Notes under the pieces: model-generated | What the model was told of the DNA's origin: nothing | The model's input: the letters and a program-made list of their open reading frames with translations, nothing else | Databases searched by the model: none | NCBI RefSeq assembly: GCF_000967965.1 | Contig: NZ_LACC01000040.1 | Coordinates: 40,383 to 91,151, forward strand | DNA length: 50,769 nucleotides | Direction of reading: 5' to 3' | From: Pseudomonas fluorescens | GTDB taxonomy: Bacteria > Pseudomonadota > Gammaproteobacteria > Pseudomonadales > Pseudomonadaceae | Shown: positions 1 through 8,940 of the stretch, one piece after another | How positions within the stretch are numbered: position 1 is the stretch's first letter | Layout of the letters: every line of letters starts with the position of its first letter | Program-made: the position numbers and the translations under genes

Positions 1-38
1 CCACGGCGAGGCACCGAATGTAAGGGGCAAAGCGCTTT

Positions 39-81
39 GGTTACTTTCGCGCTCTTCGAAAGTGACCCGCCGTAAGGGCGG
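39..81. repeat. Inverted-repeat element at the window edge
   Basis: GGTTACTTTCG (39-49) pairs with CGAAAGTGACC (57-67) with one mismatch. It is followed by CCGCC-gtaa-GGGCGG (67-81). I see no gene in the first 258 bases; these hairpins and the REP pair at 152-248 account for most of it. This type of intergenic hairpin is common in Pseudomonas genomes, but its function is unknown to me. Confidence 0.4.
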
Positions 82-151
82 AACCTATAGCCGCCGTTAC
101 CGCAGCAACGGATATGTACACCCGCAAAACAATCATCGCCTGACACAAAGC

Positions 152-248
152 CATCGCGAGCAAGCTCGCTCCCACAGGGATCTTCAGTGGCCACAAGTCC
201 CGCGTAAAACCGGGAACCCAATGTGTGGGCGCTTGCTCGCGATAGCCA
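152..248. repeat. REPIN (inverted REP pair), family 1
   Basis: Two copies of a REP palindrome with core catcgcgagcaagctcgc lie in opposite orientation, at 152-180 and about 221-248, around a short spacer. The pair sits just beyond the stop codon of ppnN, a usual position for such elements. The same core recurs at 14547, 33024 and 40951. Confidence 0.8.
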
Positions 249-258
249 TGGCTCAGTC

Positions 259-1632
259 TTACGCCACCACCCGATAACACGGCACATACGCCGCGCCGCC
301 CGGCAGTTTCATGCGGTGCTGGGCGACGAAGGCTTTGAGCAGCAGGTCCAGCGGTTGCATGATCGCCGCGTCGCCACGGATCTGGTACGGCCCGTGTTCT
401 TCGATCAGGCGGATGCCCTTGTCCTTGACGTTGCCGGCGACGATGCCGGAGAACGCGCGGCGCAGGTTGGCCGCCAGTTCGTGGGACGGCAGGTCGAGGC
501 TCAGTTTCAGGTTGGCCATGTTTTCGTGGGTCGGGTCGAACGGGCGCTGGAAGCCTTCGTCGATTTTCAGCAGCCAGTTGAAGTGGAACGCATCGTTGCG
601 CTCGCGACGGAACTGCTTGACCGCTTTGAGGCCCTGGGTCATTTGCCGTGCCACTTCGGCCGGGTCATCGATGATGATCTGGTAGTGCTGCTTGGCGGCG
701 TCGCCCAGGGTTGCACCGACGAACGCGTCCAGTTGTTCCAGGTACGGCGCGGCGTGTTTCGGCCCGGTGAGGATGACCGGAAAGGGCAGGCCTTCATTGC
801 CCGGGTGCATCAGGATGCCCAGCAGGTACAGGAACTCTTCGGCCGTACCGGCGCCGCCCGGGAATATGATGATGCCGTGGCCGACGCGGACGAAGGCTTC
901 CAGGCGTTTTTCGATGTCCGGCAGGATCACCAGTTCGTTGACGATCGGGTTCGGCGCTTCGGCGGCGATGATCCCGGGTTCGGTCAGGCCCAGGTAGCGG
1001 CCGCCGTGGATGCGTTGCTTGGCGTGGGCGATGGTCGCGCCTTTCATCGGGCCTTTCATCACGCCGGGGCCGCAACCGGTGCAGATGTCCAGGCTGCGCA
1101 GGCCCAATTCGTGGCCGACTTTCTTGGTGTATTTGTATTCTTCGGTGTTGATCGAGTGCCCGCCCCAGCACACCACGATCTTCGGCTCGACCCCGGGGCG
1201 CAGGGTGCGGGCGTTGCGCAGCAGGTGGAAAACGTAGTCGCTGATGCCCTGGGAGGTGCTCAGGTCGATGCGTTGGCTGTCGAGTTCGTTTTCGGTGTAG
1301 ACGATGTCACGCAGGGCGCTGAACAGCATTTCCCGGGTGCTGGCGATCATTTCGCCGTCGACGAAGGCGTCGGCTGGGGCGTTCAGCAGTTCCAGGCGCA
1401 CGCCCCGGTCCTGCTGGTGAATGCGTATTTCAAAATCTTTATAGGCTTCAAGGATGGTCTTGGCGTTGTCGACATGGGCGCCGGTGTTGAGGATGGCCAG
1501 GGCGCACTGGCGGAAGAGGGTGTAGGTGCTGCCGGAACCGGCTTCGCTCAATTGCTGGACTTCCCGTTGCGAGAGCGTTTCCAGGCTGCCTTTGGGACTG
1601 ACGGAGGCGTTGATAACTTGGCGTTGGGTCAT
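259..1632 (-). CDS. ppnN: Nucleotide 5'-monophosphate nucleosidase (PpnN/YgdH, LOG family)
   Basis: This 457-residue protein should hydrolyse purine and pyrimidine nucleoside monophosphates to a base and ribose 5-phosphate in the cytoplasm. In E. coli PpnN this activity is tuned by (p)ppGpp. The N-terminal half (about 1-130) is the domain found in YgdH-type proteins. The Rossmann-like LOG domain follows, with GGHS at 157-160 and the phosphate-binding PGGAGTAEE at 258-266. The length matches the E. coli enzyme. The ATG at 1632 is preceded by AAGGAT at a usable distance. It is transcribed alone, and a REPIN follows its stop codon. Family assignment is firm; activity is inferred from the family. 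Confidence 0.93.
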   Translation of the reverse strand: MTQRQVINASVSPKGSLETLSQREVQQLSEAGSGSTYTLFRQCALAILNTGAHVDNAKTILEAYKDFEIRIHQQDRGVRLELLNAPADAFVDGEMIASTREMLFSALRDIVYTENELDSQRIDLSTSQGISDYVFHLLRNARTLRPGVEPKIVVCWGGHSINTEEYKYTKKVGHELGLRSLDICTGCGPGVMKGPMKGATIAHAKQRIHGGRYLGLTEPGIIAAEAPNPIVNELVILPDIEKRLEAFVRVGHGIIIFPGGAGTAEEFLYLLGILMHPGNEGLPFPVILTGPKHAAPYLEQLDAFVGATLGDAAKQHYQIIIDDPAEVARQMTQGLKAVKQFRRERNDAFHFNWLLKIDEGFQRPFDPTHENMANLKLSLDLPSHELAANLRRAFSGIVAGNVKDKGIRLIEEHGPYQIRGDAAIMQPLDLLLKAFVAQHRMKLPGGAAYVPCYRVVA

Positions 1633-1858
1633 TCAATGATCCTTAAAACGATGTCATTCACACAGCAACTACGAATGGCATCCGAATAATGTGTATTCAT
1701 GAAAGAAGATGGCACGAACTGCGCGGTCTTGCCATGTCCCCGGCTTGACGATGAAAAGATGAAAAGGAGCCCCAGCATAGCTAAATCCCGCGCAGAGGCG
1801 ATAATGGCCCGCTGTCTTTTTGCCTCAGACCCCTTTCAAACTCAGGAAACCCGACGCA

Positions 1859-2386
1859 ATGTTCGAAATCCAGCCGATGAACGCCCAGACCTACCGGCAA
1901 CAGACGCGGCGCAGCACGGTCATCATTGCCCTGATCTTTCTGGCGCTGGCGATGGTGCTGTCCACGGCGGCAGTGGCTCTGTTCGGCACGCCGGGGGGCG
2001 ACAATCTGCGCTTCAACGTCGGTGGCGTATTTGTTGCGGTGCTGGCGATGGCGGCGCTGATGCGCCAGGTGTTCTGGCGCCAGGAATGGATGGCGCCAGC
2101 GGTCTACAGTTGGCGACTCAAGCGCAGCCTGATGAGCGTTACCAATGTCATGCATCATGTAACGGCAGCCGTGGAAGAGGGCGATCCGGTTGCGATGAAG
2201 CTGTTGCGTTTCTACCATTTGGGGTTGAACCAGATGCATCAGCTCGACGGCAACTCCAGCGATCACGGCCAGTTGCTCCGCGAAATGGATCAGCACAAGG
2301 AACGAATGCAAGCGCTGGGCATCGATATCGAACAGACGCGGCTGGATCCGGCATGGCTGGAAGCGGTAAAACAAGCCAGGGGCTAA
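1859..2386 (+). CDS. DUF3087 family membrane protein
   Basis: A 175-residue protein with two hydrophobic segments near the N-terminus (about residues 17-38 and 50-66), followed by a charged, helical cytoplasmic tail rich in His, Met and Gln. I recognise the Pseudomonas DUF3087 family, which has no established function. The start is placed at 1859 because AGGAAA lies 10-15 bases upstream; a TTG further upstream in the same frame has no such site. The gene stands alone, 83 bases before the diguanylate cyclase and on the same strand, so co-transcription is possible but not shown. Confidence 0.75.
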   Translation: MFEIQPMNAQTYRQQTRRSTVIIALIFLALAMVLSTAAVALFGTPGGDNLRFNVGGVFVAVLAMAALMRQVFWRQEWMAPAVYSWRLKRSLMSVTNVMHHVTAAVEEGDPVAMKLLRFYHLGLNQMHQLDGNSSDHGQLLREMDQHKERMQALGIDIEQTRLDPAWLEAVKQARG

Positions 2387-2469
2387 CATCTTTGCGAGCC
2401 TGGATCAGGCATAGTGAGTAAAAGCGGCGATCAGGAAGGCTCGCCCGTCATAGACCCTCAGGGAGCATC

Positions 2470-4014
2470 ATGGGACAACCGTCGATCCACGATCATATTG
2501 AAATGCTCCGGCCAGCCGTGCCCCGGCTCAAGGTCCGCTCGGCGGTGATCCTGCTGGTGGCGGTGTGCCTGTCGATGGTGGTTATCGTGATCTGGGAAGC
2601 CTGGAGCTCACGCCAGTACCACCTGCATGACAAGGAAGTGGCGATGTCCAACCTTGCGCAGACCCTGGCATCGCAAGCGCAGGCCACGATCAAGCAGGCC
2701 GACACGCTGCTGGTCACCCTGGTCGATCGTCTGGAACACGACGGCGTGGATCAATCCCGGCTGCCGCTCTTGCTCAACGCCCAGCGCAGTGAGTTGAGCC
2801 AGCTCCATGGTGTATTTGTTTTCGACGAAAAAGGGCAGTGGGTTGCCAATTCAAATGGCGCCGGCCAGACCGGCGTCAACAATTCCGACCGCGAATACTT
2901 CATCTTCCATCGCGATAACCCCAGCCGTGGGCCGCACATCGGGCCGTCGATCAAGAGCCGTTCGAGCGGTGAATGGGTCATGACGGTTTCGCGCCGGGTC
3001 AATCATCCCGACGGCAGCTTTGCCGGGGTGGCACTGGCGTCGATCTACCTCAGTCATTTCCTGCAGCTCTACGACAGCATCGACATGGGCAGTAACGGCG
3101 TGATCAACCTGATCGCCGACAATGCCAGCATTGTCATTCGCAGACCCTTCAAGGAGGCGGACATCGGCACCAGCCTCGCCAAGAGCCCGTTGTTCACCCA
3201 GTTGTTGCCCAAGGGCGACGCGGGTACGGCCACGATCAGGTCGATCATCGACGGTGTCGAGCGGGTGATAGGGTATCGCCGGGTCGAGGGTTATCCGCTG
3301 ATCGTTTTTACCGCGTTGAACAAGGATGAAGTGCTCGGTAGCTGGCGCAAGGAGACGCTGCTCAGCGCCGGCATCGTCACGCTGTTGCTGAGTTTTCTCG
3401 GGGTACTGGGGGTTCGGCTTATCAAGCTGATGAAGCAGCAGAACCTGGTGCAGGTCGAGTTGCTGGACACCCAGGACAAGCTCCTGGAGGTCAATCGCAA
3501 CCTCGAAGGCCTGGCCCTCAAGGACGCGCTGACGGGGCTGGCCAACCGGCGTCAGCTCGACGCTTTCATCGATGCCGAAATGGGTCGTGCCCGACGCAGC
3601 CAGTCCGAGCTGGCGTTGCTGATGATTGATGTCGACCATTTCAAACCGTTCAACGACCGCTACGGCCACCTGGCCGGTGATGAGTGTTTGCGCAAGGTCA
3701 GTTCGATCATCACGGACAACATCAAGCGCCCCGGTGACTTGGCCGCCCGCTATGGTGGCGAAGAGTTCGCCGTGGTGCTGCCCGGCACCGACTACGTGGG
3801 GGCATTTCTGGTGGCGGAGAAAATCCGCCGCGCGGTACTGCAGGCCGACATTGCCCACAGTGACAGCCCGGAGGCTACCGTGACCGTCAGCGTCGGTGTG
3901 TGTGCCAGCAATGCCGCGTCCCATGTCCGCCCCGACGACCTGATTGGCGCGGCAGACAAGGCGCTGTACGTGGCCAAGGCCAGTGGGCGCAACATGAGCG
4001 TGATTGCCAACTGA
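2470..4014 (+). CDS. Membrane diguanylate cyclase with periplasmic CACHE/PDC-type sensor
   Basis: A 514-residue protein that should make cyclic di-GMP from two GTP at the inner membrane. Transmembrane helices near residues 24-43 and 297-316 bracket a periplasmic PDC/dCACHE-like sensor domain. A short coiled coil (about 320-345) leads to a GGDEF domain with the active-site GGEEF at 429-433. The product-inhibition I-site RPGD is at 420-423, exactly five residues before it, so the cyclase should be active and feedback-inhibited. There is no EAL domain. The start ATG follows AGGGAGC. The sensed ligand cannot be read from the sequence. Confidence 0.92.
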   Translation: MGQPSIHDHIEMLRPAVPRLKVRSAVILLVAVCLSMVVIVIWEAWSSRQYHLHDKEVAMSNLAQTLASQAQATIKQADTLLVTLVDRLEHDGVDQSRLPLLLNAQRSELSQLHGVFVFDEKGQWVANSNGAGQTGVNNSDREYFIFHRDNPSRGPHIGPSIKSRSSGEWVMTVSRRVNHPDGSFAGVALASIYLSHFLQLYDSIDMGSNGVINLIADNASIVIRRPFKEADIGTSLAKSPLFTQLLPKGDAGTATIRSIIDGVERVIGYRRVEGYPLIVFTALNKDEVLGSWRKETLLSAGIVTLLLSFLGVLGVRLIKLMKQQNLVQVELLDTQDKLLEVNRNLEGLALKDALTGLANRRQLDAFIDAEMGRARRSQSELALLMIDVDHFKPFNDRYGHLAGDECLRKVSSIITDNIKRPGDLAARYGGEEFAVVLPGTDYVGAFLVAEKIRRAVLQADIAHSDSPEATVTVSVGVCASNAASHVRPDDLIGAADKALYVAKASGRNMSVIAN

Positions 4015-4024
4015 GGCTCAGGTG

Positions 4025-4942
4025 TCAGTCAAACCGGTCCGTGCCCTGGACCAGTCGGGTGGCCAGGTACGATTTCTTCAGCTGCTCCAGCCACCAGCCC
4101 AGGGCGCGACCGTCATGGTCGCCACGCCAGCCGGCGTACAGGATGTTCGGCTCGCGCGGGTCGGCCATCGGCTTTTCAACCAGCGTGCCGCTCTTCAGCA
4201 GTGAGCCAACCCGGTTCCGCGGCAACCAACCCACCCCCAGCGCATTGCACTGGGCGAGGATTTTTGCTCGCATGGTCGGCACGGCCAGCACCGGTTGCCC
4301 CCCGGTGACGCCGTAGGTGCTGCCCTCGGTGACTCGGGACGAATCGGCCACCACAATCGCCCGGTGCTGCGCGACCATGGCTCGGGTAATCGGGCCTTTG
4401 GCCTTGGCCAACGGGTGCTTGGGCGACACCGCAAACACCCATTCCATTTCCCCCAGTTGCATCCAGCGCAGGTTGGCAATGGCTGGCGGTTCATTGGTGG
4501 CGCCGATGACCAGGTCCGCGCGGCCTTCGCGCAGGGCTTCCCAGACGCCTTTGAGCACTTCCTGGGTGATGCGCAGCGGTACGCCGGATTGCAGCGCATC
4601 GAATTCGTGGATCACCGGGATCAGGGTTTCGAACTCCAGCAGTTCGTCGGTCACGATCCACAGGCGGCTCTCCCAACCGTTGGCGACTTGCTGGACCCGT
4701 TGGGTCAGGCGCGAGACGTCCTGCATCAGCCGCGCCGCTTCGTTGACCAGCAAATCACCCGCCGGGGTCAGTTGCAAACGGTAGCGGCGGCGGTCGAACA
4801 GCAACGCATCGAAGCGCTCCTCCAGTTGCCGCGCCGCATAGGACACGGTCGACGGCGCCTTGCCCAGGTGTGCCGCCGCCCGCGACAGACTGCCGGTTTC
4901 GCGGATCGCTTCGAGCAGCGCCAGGTCTTCTGTCGACAACAT
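4025..4942 (-). CDS. LysR-family transcriptional regulator (YhaJ-like)
   Basis: A 305-residue LysR-type regulator. The N-terminal winged helix-turn-helix covers residues 1-60 (SLSRAAAHLGKAPSTVSYAARQ). The periplasmic-binding-protein-like effector domain spans about 90-295. Its sequence style resembles E. coli YhaJ, including a GWE..L.IVTDEL-type start of the effector domain, but I would not transfer function. It converges on the diguanylate cyclase with only 10 bases between stop codons. On the other side it is followed upstream by the DUF2784 and DapA-like genes on the same strand. No operator could be identified with confidence. Confidence 0.9.
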   Translation of the reverse strand: MLSTEDLALLEAIRETGSLSRAAAHLGKAPSTVSYAARQLEERFDALLFDRRRYRLQLTPAGDLLVNEAARLMQDVSRLTQRVQQVANGWESRLWIVTDELLEFETLIPVIHEFDALQSGVPLRITQEVLKGVWEALREGRADLVIGATNEPPAIANLRWMQLGEMEWVFAVSPKHPLAKAKGPITRAMVAQHRAIVVADSSRVTEGSTYGVTGGQPVLAVPTMRAKILAQCNALGVGWLPRNRVGSLLKSGTLVEKPMADPREPNILYAGWRGDHDGRALGWWLEQLKKSYLATRLVQGTDRFD

Positions 4943-4972
4943 GTGTTCAGTCCTTAACGGGTGATTGACGGT

Positions 4973-5335
4973 TCAGGCGGCCCATCGCTTGATCAATCGA
5001 AGATAGACCAGCAGGTTGATTACCAGCACTACGCAGCCCAATCCCAGTTGAATGGTTGGCGTCAGGCCCGCCGGGTAAATCACCGGCCAAATGTAATGCT
5101 CGATGAATCCACCGCCATAGCCGGTTTGCCCGGCTTCATGGCGCATGTGGTTTTCCCATTCGGTCAGCGGGCAGGACAGGTGGAAGAATTCCACCGCCAT
5201 ACCCCACAACGCAGCTGGCGGATGCCACCAGATCAGGTGACGCCATTTGAGCACCAGCAACCCGCCGAACAACACGAACACAATGAACAGCAAGTGAAAC
5301 AGCATCAGCCCATCGGCGGCGATTCGGTACAGCAT
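4973..5335 (-). CDS. DUF2784 family membrane protein
   Basis: A 120-residue integral membrane protein with about three to four hydrophobic helices (residues 4-28, 38-50, 78-90, 93-113). It has conserved Trp and His residues (RHLIWWHPP) and a CPLTEWEN motif typical of DUF2784 proteins. Function is unknown. It lies 30 bases upstream of the LysR gene and on the same strand, so the two may share a transcript. The length is normal for the family. Confidence 0.82.
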   Translation of the reverse strand: MLYRIAADGLMLFHLLFIVFVLFGGLLVLKWRHLIWWHPPAALWGMAVEFFHLSCPLTEWENHMRHEAGQTGYGGGFIEHYIWPVIYPAGLTPTIQLGLGCVVLVINLLVYLRLIKRWAA

Positions 5336-5395
5336 GTCGGTGCCCCTGAAGGCTGAACGAATCGCTCCATGGTACTCGGGCCGCAGGCCGGCGCT

Positions 5396-6271
5396 CTATC
5401 GATTGTCGCGATCCAATGCCCTGAGTACGCCCTTCAAATGCTCGGTCATCGATTCACTGCTGCGTTGCATGGGCGCGCGCAGTTCGTCACCGATCAAGCC
5501 TTCCAGGGCCAGCGCGGTTTTCACCGGGGCCGGGTTGGGCTCCAGGAACAGGCTGTTGATCAGCGCCAGCAAACGGAAAAACGTGGCGCGGCCTTCAGCC
5601 AATTGGTTGTCGCGGATCTGCCGGTGCAACTGCACGAACAGTTCGGGATGGACGTGCGCCGACGCGGCAATCGCGCCTTTGGCACCCAGGCACAGGGCAT
5701 TGAAGATCTGGTTGTCTTCGCCGCACAGCACGTCGACATGGCCGCTATCGAGCAAGGCGAGGGTGTTCGAAAAATTGCCGCCGCAATCCTTGATGGCGAC
5801 GATCCGCTCGTGGGCGACGATGTTGAGCAGGGTCGCCTGTTCGAAGGCCACGCCGGTACGGTAAGGGATGTCGTAGAGAATCAGCGGAACGCTGGAGGCA
5901 TCGGCGACCGTGCGGAAAAACGCTTCGAGGCCGGCCTGGGAAGGGCGGATATAGTACGGCGCCGGCACCAGCAGGCCAGCCACCGGGCGCTTGAGGATCT
6001 CGCTCTGAAACTGCAACAACTCGCTCAGGTTGTTACCGGCCAGGCCCATGACCACCCGTTGCGCCGGCACCAACTCCAGCACGGCATCCAGCACCGCCAA
6101 TTGCTCATGCTTACCCATCGCCGCCGGTTCGCCGGTGGTGCCGCAAACGATAAGGCCGTCGACACCTTTTTCCAGCAGATGGCTGACCAGCCGGCGCAAG
6201 CCGACGAAATCGATGGCGCCGTTGTGGAAGGGTGTGACGAGTGGAACCCAGATACCTTGAAACGCTGACAT
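5396..6271 (-). CDS. DapA-family aldolase (dihydrodipicolinate synthase-like)
   Basis: A 291-residue TIM-barrel lyase of the DapA/NanA superfamily. It carries GTTGE at 44-48, Tyr106/107, the catalytic Tyr133 (YDIPYRTG) and the Schiff-base Lys161 (AIKDCGGN). These are the residues used for pyruvate Schiff-base chemistry in 4-hydroxy-tetrahydrodipicolinate synthase. Pseudomonads usually carry several paralogues, so this need not be the lysine-pathway DapA; a 2-keto-acid aldolase role is equally possible. A strong AGGAG site precedes the ATG. It is followed by the DUF2784 and LysR genes on the same strand. Confidence 0.88.
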   Translation of the reverse strand: MSAFQGIWVPLVTPFHNGAIDFVGLRRLVSHLLEKGVDGLIVCGTTGEPAAMGKHEQLAVLDAVLELVPAQRVVMGLAGNNLSELLQFQSEILKRPVAGLLVPAPYYIRPSQAGLEAFFRTVADASSVPLILYDIPYRTGVAFEQATLLNIVAHERIVAIKDCGGNFSNTLALLDSGHVDVLCGEDNQIFNALCLGAKGAIAASAHVHPELFVQLHRQIRDNQLAEGRATFFRLLALINSLFLEPNPAPVKTALALEGLIGDELRAPMQRSSESMTEHLKGVLRALDRDNR

Positions 6272-6360
6272 GCACTTTCTCCTGATGGTTGACCGATTTC
6301 GTCACCGTCAGGGGCATGGAAGGAGAGTAAGCATGGGGAGGGTGGTCCGTCGCGCTCAAT

Positions 6361-6385
6361 GTCCTGTCAGCTCATCTGACGGGAC
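6361..6385. repeat. Inverted repeat between the DapA-like and diguanylate cyclase genes
   Basis: GTCCTGTCAG (6361-6370) and CTGACGGGAC (6376-6385) form a hairpin with a five-base loop and one G-T pair. No T-tract follows on either strand, so it is not a typical intrinsic terminator. The rest of the 285-base gap (6272-6556) shows no gene I can support. Confidence 0.4.
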
Positions 6386-6556
6386 AGCGCGCCCCGGTCA
6401 CATGAGCGACTGTTTCTTCGATTTGAGGGCGTGCGCAACGCAACCTTGCGCCTTGGCAATCAAGCCAATGACGGAAGAGTCGAGATTGAAGGTTGCGGAC
6501 ATACTTGCTTACACCCTGAGTGAGGCGCCCAGTTTTAAAAGCCGGAGCGCCATTTG

Positions 6557-7492
6557 TCAATCACGAAAATCAGCGTACTCGGCGCGCATCCGGCCATTGT
6601 GCTTGGCCTTGTAGAGCAGATGATCGACCTGTTCGACGAATTCCAGGGCCGTCGCATGCATCGACGCCAGGGTGGTGCCGACGCCGAGGCTGATACTCAG
6701 CAGCTTCGACACGTTCGAGAATTCATGGGGGATCTGCTGCAGGCGAATCAGGTGCAGGCACTTGTGCGCCACCAGCCGCGAAGACTCGGCATCGGTCTCC
6801 GGCAGCAGCCAGACAAACTCTTCACCGCCGATCCGCGCAATGAAATCCCGTGGCCGGTTCGCCGCCAGGGACAAGGTTTGTGCGACGCGGCGCAGGCATT
6901 CGTCGCCCTTGATGTGGCCGTAATGGTCGTTGTACTGCTTGAAATAGTCGATATCCAGCACGATTACCGACAACGGCAAGCCGGTGCGCTGGGCCGTGTT
7001 CCACTCGCGCTCCAGCACGGTGTCGAACATGCGCCGGTTGGCGATGCCGGTCAGGCCGTCCTGGAAGGAATACTCTTCAAGCTGTTTTTGCAGGCGGATC
7101 AGGTGCTCTTCGGTTTTCTTGCGCTCGCTGATATCGAACATGAAACCCACCAGCGCCTCGACTTCGCCGTCCTTGCGCACCACATGCACCACATCGCGGA
7201 TCCAGACGTACTCGCCGCTTTCGGTGAGTGCGCGATAGTCGGCCTCGTGATCGATGCCGGCGCGCGATTGCGAGACGCAGAAGTCCATCACGTAGTCGCG
7301 GTCATCCGGGTGCATGCGCTCGACCCAGTCGTTGACCGACGCCCAACTGTTCTGCTTCCAGCCCAGCAGTTCTTCGATCTGTGGCCCGATGTAGCTGAAC
7401 GTCATGGTTTTCCAGTCGATGCGCCAGGGAATCGCCCGGGTCGACTCAAGCAGGGTTTTATAAACGTCGCTGTCGGTTTCCACTGAACTCAT
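6557..7492 (-). CDS. PAS-GGDEF diguanylate cyclase
   Basis: A 311-residue soluble protein. A PAS fold with its PAC-like end (FMFDISERKKTEE, about 117-128) is followed by a short coiled linker and a GGDEF domain. The active site GGEEF is at 222-226 and the I-site RPRD at 213-216, so it should be catalytically active and product-inhibited. No membrane segment is present. The start is placed at 7492 (MSSVETDS) rather than the longer frame at 7552, because the PAS homology begins soon after and a GAGG-like site precedes it. The PAS ligand is unknown. Confidence 0.9.
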   Translation of the reverse strand: MSSVETDSDVYKTLLESTRAIPWRIDWKTMTFSYIGPQIEELLGWKQNSWASVNDWVERMHPDDRDYVMDFCVSQSRAGIDHEADYRALTESGEYVWIRDVVHVVRKDGEVEALVGFMFDISERKKTEEHLIRLQKQLEEYSFQDGLTGIANRRMFDTVLEREWNTAQRTGLPLSVIVLDIDYFKQYNDHYGHIKGDECLRRVAQTLSLAANRPRDFIARIGGEEFVWLLPETDAESSRLVAHKCLHLIRLQQIPHEFSNVSKLLSISLGVGTTLASMHATALEFVEQVDHLLYKAKHNGRMRAEYADFRD

Positions 7493-7659
7493 GAAGGGCC
7501 TGCCTCGATGAAAATGCAGCGCCATCATGTTGCTAGCACTTTGGCGAATCAAGCGGGCAGCCGATGAATGGTACGCCGCGTATCAGTGAGCAAGATTGTT
7601 CAAGCCTTCGGCCGCGACTGCTGGCACAGTCTGGGGTCTTTCCCTGTCTGTAGAACGTT

Positions 7660-8358
7660 ATGTCCAACTCAATCATGCCGCGCAGTGCCTTTTTGCGCGG
7701 TGCAGCGGCGATCATGCCGTTGTCCCTGGCCACCGCGCCCTGGGGCTTGCTGGCCGGTTCCATGGCCATCGAAGCCAACCTCACGCCCCTGCAAGGCCAG
7801 GGCCTGTCGAGCATTGTGTTTGCCGGTGCCGCGCAACTGGTGGCCATCGGCATGCTCAAGGGCGGTGCCGGGATTTTTTCGATCTTGCTGACCACGTTGC
7901 TGCTGACTTCCCAGCATTTGCTCTACGGGATGAGCATGCGCTCGGTGATTTCGCCCTTGCCGGGGCGTTGGCGCGCGGGCCTGGGGTTTTTGCTCACCGA
8001 TGAGTTGTTCGCCCTGACCAGCCAGCACGACAAACAGCAGTTCAACCGCTGGTACGCCCTGGGCGTGGGCCTGACGTTCTACATCGCCTGGAACCTGTTC
8101 ACCCTGGCGGGCATTGTGCTTGGCAGCAGTATTCCCGGACTTGAACACCTGGGCCTGGATTTCTCCATCGCGGCGACCTTCATCGCCCTGATCACCCCGG
8201 TGGTGCGCAACGTGCCGACCGTGGTGTGCGTGGCGGTGTCGCTGTTCTGCTCGGTGCTGTTCAGCTACTGGCAATGGGGCTCGGCGCTGGTGCTGTCGGG
8301 GCTGGCGGGCATGACCGCCGGGTTTGTCTGCAATAAATTCTACGGTGGCCGCACATGA
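7660..8358 (+). CDS. azlC: AzlC-family branched-chain amino acid exporter subunit
   Basis: A 232-residue membrane protein of the AzlC family, the large subunit of two-component exporters for branched-chain amino acids and their analogues. Hydrophobic segments fill most of the chain. Family features are the N-terminal G..A..PLSL..APWG..AG region and the LTDELFALT stretch near the middle. Its stop codon overlaps the start of azlD (ATGA), the usual arrangement for this pair. The Shine-Dalgarno site is weak; a later ATG at 7675 is an alternative start. Substrate is inferred from the family only. Confidence 0.88.
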   Translation: MSNSIMPRSAFLRGAAAIMPLSLATAPWGLLAGSMAIEANLTPLQGQGLSSIVFAGAAQLVAIGMLKGGAGIFSILLTTLLLTSQHLLYGMSMRSVISPLPGRWRAGLGFLLTDELFALTSQHDKQQFNRWYALGVGLTFYIAWNLFTLAGIVLGSSIPGLEHLGLDFSIAATFIALITPVVRNVPTVVCVAVSLFCSVLFSYWQWGSALVLSGLAGMTAGFVCNKFYGGRT

Positions 8359-8669
8359 TGGTCTGGGCAGTGATTATCGGAATGGGCGTGTTGGTGTTCC
8401 TCAACCGCTATGTTTTTCTGGAACCGCGACTGCCGCTACGCTTGAGCAGCAATGCCCGGCAGTTCCTGGGGTTTGCCGTACCGGGCATGTTGACCGCCAT
8501 CTGCGGGCCGATTGTGTTCATGCCGGATAAACAGCTGAATCTGCACTGGGACAATCCCTACCTGATCAGCTCGCTGGTGGCGGTCGCTCTGGTGCTTTAC
8601 ACGCGCAATACGTTGCTCAGCATGCTGTTGAGCATGGGCTTCTTCTTTTTGCTGCGCTGGTGGCTCTGA
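8355..8669 (+). CDS. azlD: AzlD-family small exporter subunit
   Basis: A 104-residue hydrophobic protein with about four membrane helices and the family's NRYVFLEP and LYTRNTLLSMLLSM segments. It starts inside the azlC stop codon, so the two are translationally coupled and probably form one inner-membrane complex. Length and position are normal for AzlD. Confidence 0.88.
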   Translation: MMVWAVIIGMGVLVFLNRYVFLEPRLPLRLSSNARQFLGFAVPGMLTAICGPIVFMPDKQLNLHWDNPYLISSLVAVALVLYTRNTLLSMLLSMGFFFLLRWWL

Positions 8670-8733
8670 GCGGGGCAAGGGAACTGATCTAAGCTTAAAT
8701 TGATGACCGATCCCTTCAGGAAGAGAGGTGAAC

Positions 8734-8880
8734 ATGGCCAATGAACCCAAGCAACCGGACCCGGAAGAAGACGAGGACGAACCCACGGAAGAAGAGATTG
8801 AGCAGCAGAAGCGTTCGATACCGGACTGGAAGCATCCTGACGACGGTAAGGAACTGTCAGAGCCTGACCGCAAGTTCTGA
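8734..8880 (+). CDS. Small, highly acidic hypothetical protein (48 aa)
   Basis: The reading frame from ATG 8734 gives 48 residues: a run rich in Glu and Asp, then the basic QQKRSIPDW segment, then a polar tail. An AGAGAGGTG site lies 4-12 bases upstream and a terminator follows 17 bases after the stop, which supports a real gene. I recognise no domain. It is 64 bases after azlD but probably has its own promoter; its role is unknown. Confidence 0.65.
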   Translation: MANEPKQPDPEEDEDEPTEEEIEQQKRSIPDWKHPDDGKELSEPDRKF

Positions 8881-8896
8881 CCGGCACGCGAATACA

Positions 8897-8926
8897 ACAA
8901 AGCCCCGCCATTAAGCGAGGCTTTGT
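8897..8926. terminator. Bidirectional intrinsic terminator
   Basis: ACAAAGCC-ccgccattaagcga-GGCTTTGT forms a stem between the small acidic gene (+) and the convergent SRAP gene (-). A-rich and T-rich flanks lie on both sides, so it can serve either strand. Confidence 0.7.
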
Positions 8927-8940
8927 CGTGATTGATAAGT

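Noticed and set aside
223..1689. A 488-codon plus-strand frame opposite ppnN
   Set aside because: It is antisense to a clear PpnN gene and has the biased composition of a GC-rich shadow frame.
2851..3924. A 357-codon minus-strand frame opposite the first diguanylate cyclase
   Set aside because: The plus strand encodes an intact GGDEF protein; the antisense frame shows no domain.
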